Assembly: GCA_963205285.1 (NCBI GenBank)
Contig: CAUJJQ010000116.1
Location: 1-7,292, forward strand
Length of the DNA stretch: 7,292 bases
Origin: Pseudomonadota bacterium
GTDB lineage: Bacteria; Pseudomonadota; Alphaproteobacteria; Sphingomonadales; Sphingomonadaceae
Direction of reading: 5' to 3'
Both the position numbers and the translations under genes were made by a program. This document shows positions 6,561-7,292 of the stretch, piece by piece. Position 1 is the first letter of the stretch. Each line of letters begins with the position of its first letter. The notes beneath the pieces are model-generated. The model ran no database searches and was not told the DNA's origin. It saw only the letters and a program-made list of their open reading frames with translations.

Positions 6561-7276
6561 GTGCGCATCGTCACCTGATTGGCAGGGTTATAGCCAAAGC
6601 CCGTCGTCATATCCCCCGATGTGCCACCCAGATCATGGCTGTAGGATGTCACACGACCCTCTGTATCATAGGCTATCGTCGTTGCACCCACCCCGCCGCG
6701 TGCAGACGCGGTCATCTCCCCACGGTTGTTAAACGCATAAGCGGCGAGCAGGTTCGCGCCATTCTCCCGAACCTCAATAATCCGCCCCACATCATCGGGC
6801 ACATAGGTGAAGTAATTACCATCCGGGTGCGTCACCCGCGTGCGCACACCATCACGGTTCCATTGATAGCCAAGCGTGCGGGCAACACCCCCCATCGTCA
6901 ATGTCGTCGATGTTAAACGGCCCGCCCGGTCATACACATTGCTCGTCCCCTCACTCCCCACCGCAGAGTCAAAACGAGTGGCGGTTTGCAGGCCGCGATT
7001 GTCATAACGATAATATATATCGCGCGTCGCACTGGCGGGCAGCGCCACACTCGCCGCCGCGCAGCCCGCCCCCGTGCTCGCCCCGTCGGGGATGATGGTG
7101 GCGGTTAAGCGTTCGAGCGCATCATAATTATTGGTGATTACCCGGCAATCGCGGCGGCGCACGCTCGTCTGATTGCCCGATTGGTCATAGCCATATTCTT
7201 CAAAATCGCTCGTGCTCGCCACACCGGCGGTAATCGGTGACGGGAAATACCACCGGCGCAAACGCTGATGCCCCAA
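6561..7276 (-). pseudogene. RHS / YD-repeat protein internal fragment
   Basis: About 238 codons of RHS-family sequence with repeated YD motifs: EYGYDQSGNQTSV (27-39), NNYDALERLTATI (49-61), YRYDNRGLQTATRFDS (89-104), SNVYDRAGRLTST (112-124), TYVPDDVGRIIEV (157-169), AFNNRGEMTASAR (181-193) and IAYDTEGRVTSYS (201-213). Numbering is from the TTG at 7276. RHS proteins are usually over a thousand residues, are secreted or surface-anchored, and wrap a C-terminal toxin in a YD-repeat shell. This piece has no signal peptide, no start codon with a ribosome site (the TTG directly follows a TAA), no DPxG core boundary and no toxin domain. Both ends stop at the in-frame TAA of a 10-bp direct repeat. It is best read as a displaced internal fragment inserted into another gene; an assembly chimera is the main alternative. 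A downstream immunity gene is not visible. Confidence 0.8.
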
Positions 7277-7286
7277 TTAACTGCAT
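7277..7286. repeat. 10-bp direct repeat TTAACTGCAT, copy 2
   Basis: The second copy bounds the RHS fragment on its 5' (minus-strand) side. Its TAA (7277-7279) lies immediately upstream of the RHS frame. The six bases beyond it (7287-7292) continue the host-gene frame as Pro-Tyr before the window ends. Confidence 0.85.
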
Positions 7287-7292
7287 ATGGTA

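Noticed and set aside
6561..7276. A functional RHS toxin tip with immunity gene
   Set aside because: No core-ending DPxG motif, no toxin domain and no small immunity gene downstream; the frame simply stops at the repeat.
6551..7286. A classical insertion sequence or transposon
   Set aside because: Despite the flanking repeat, there is no transposase and no inverted repeat at the insert ends.
1..7292. tRNA, rRNA, CRISPR array, riboswitch or replication origin
   Set aside because: No cloverleaf-like, spaced-repeat or known RNA-motif pattern was seen on either strand.

Overview
The window is GC-rich (guanine and cytosine concentrated at third codon positions) and reads as chromosomal DNA of an alphaproteobacterium, most likely from the Sphingomonadales. 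The placement rests on the imuA-imuB mutagenesis cassette, an alphaproteobacterial LexA box (GTTC-N7-GTTC) in front of it, and the protein styles. It is an inference and was not tested by any search.

Layout: (1) 1-1908, minus strand: a LexA-type SOS mutagenesis operon, imuA (1117-1908) followed by and overlapping imuB (1238 down to the window start, C-terminus cut off). No ATG-initiated complete frame reveals imuB because it runs off the edge, but 412 open codons can be read. (2) 1909-2001: a short control region with the LexA box and a perfect 13-bp inverted repeat. (3) 2002-3462, minus strand: a predicted S41 (C-terminal-processing-like) serine peptidase with a lipoprotein signal. (4) 3463-3620: a divergent promoter region with a perfect 12-bp palindrome. 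(5) 3621-6433, plus strand: a two-gene operon of a thiolase-like protein, without an evident nucleophilic cysteine, and a 12-helix MFS transporter, joined by an ATGA stop/start overlap. (6) 6430-7292, minus strand: the last 44 codons of a host gene (possibly DUF2726-like) separated from its upstream part by about 716 bp of RHS/YD-repeat coding sequence. A 10-bp direct repeat, TTAACTGCAT, sits exactly at both junctions, and removing one repeat-to-repeat unit of 726 bp restores an open host frame.

How the genes work together: ImuA and ImuB are accessory factors for error-prone DnaE2 translesion synthesis; dnaE2 itself would be expected beyond position 1. The thiolase-like protein and the MFS carrier are probably made together and may serve uptake and CoA-dependent processing of an organic acid, but the substrate cannot be read from the sequence. 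The S41 lipoprotein stands alone. The RHS segment looks like a displaced fragment and not a working gene.

The least ordinary observations are the repeat-bounded RHS fragment inside a gene, the LexA box touching the imuA start next to a long perfect dyad, and the thiolase-like enzyme lacking the usual catalytic cysteines behind a palindromic operator candidate. No clearly new multi-gene system is visible.
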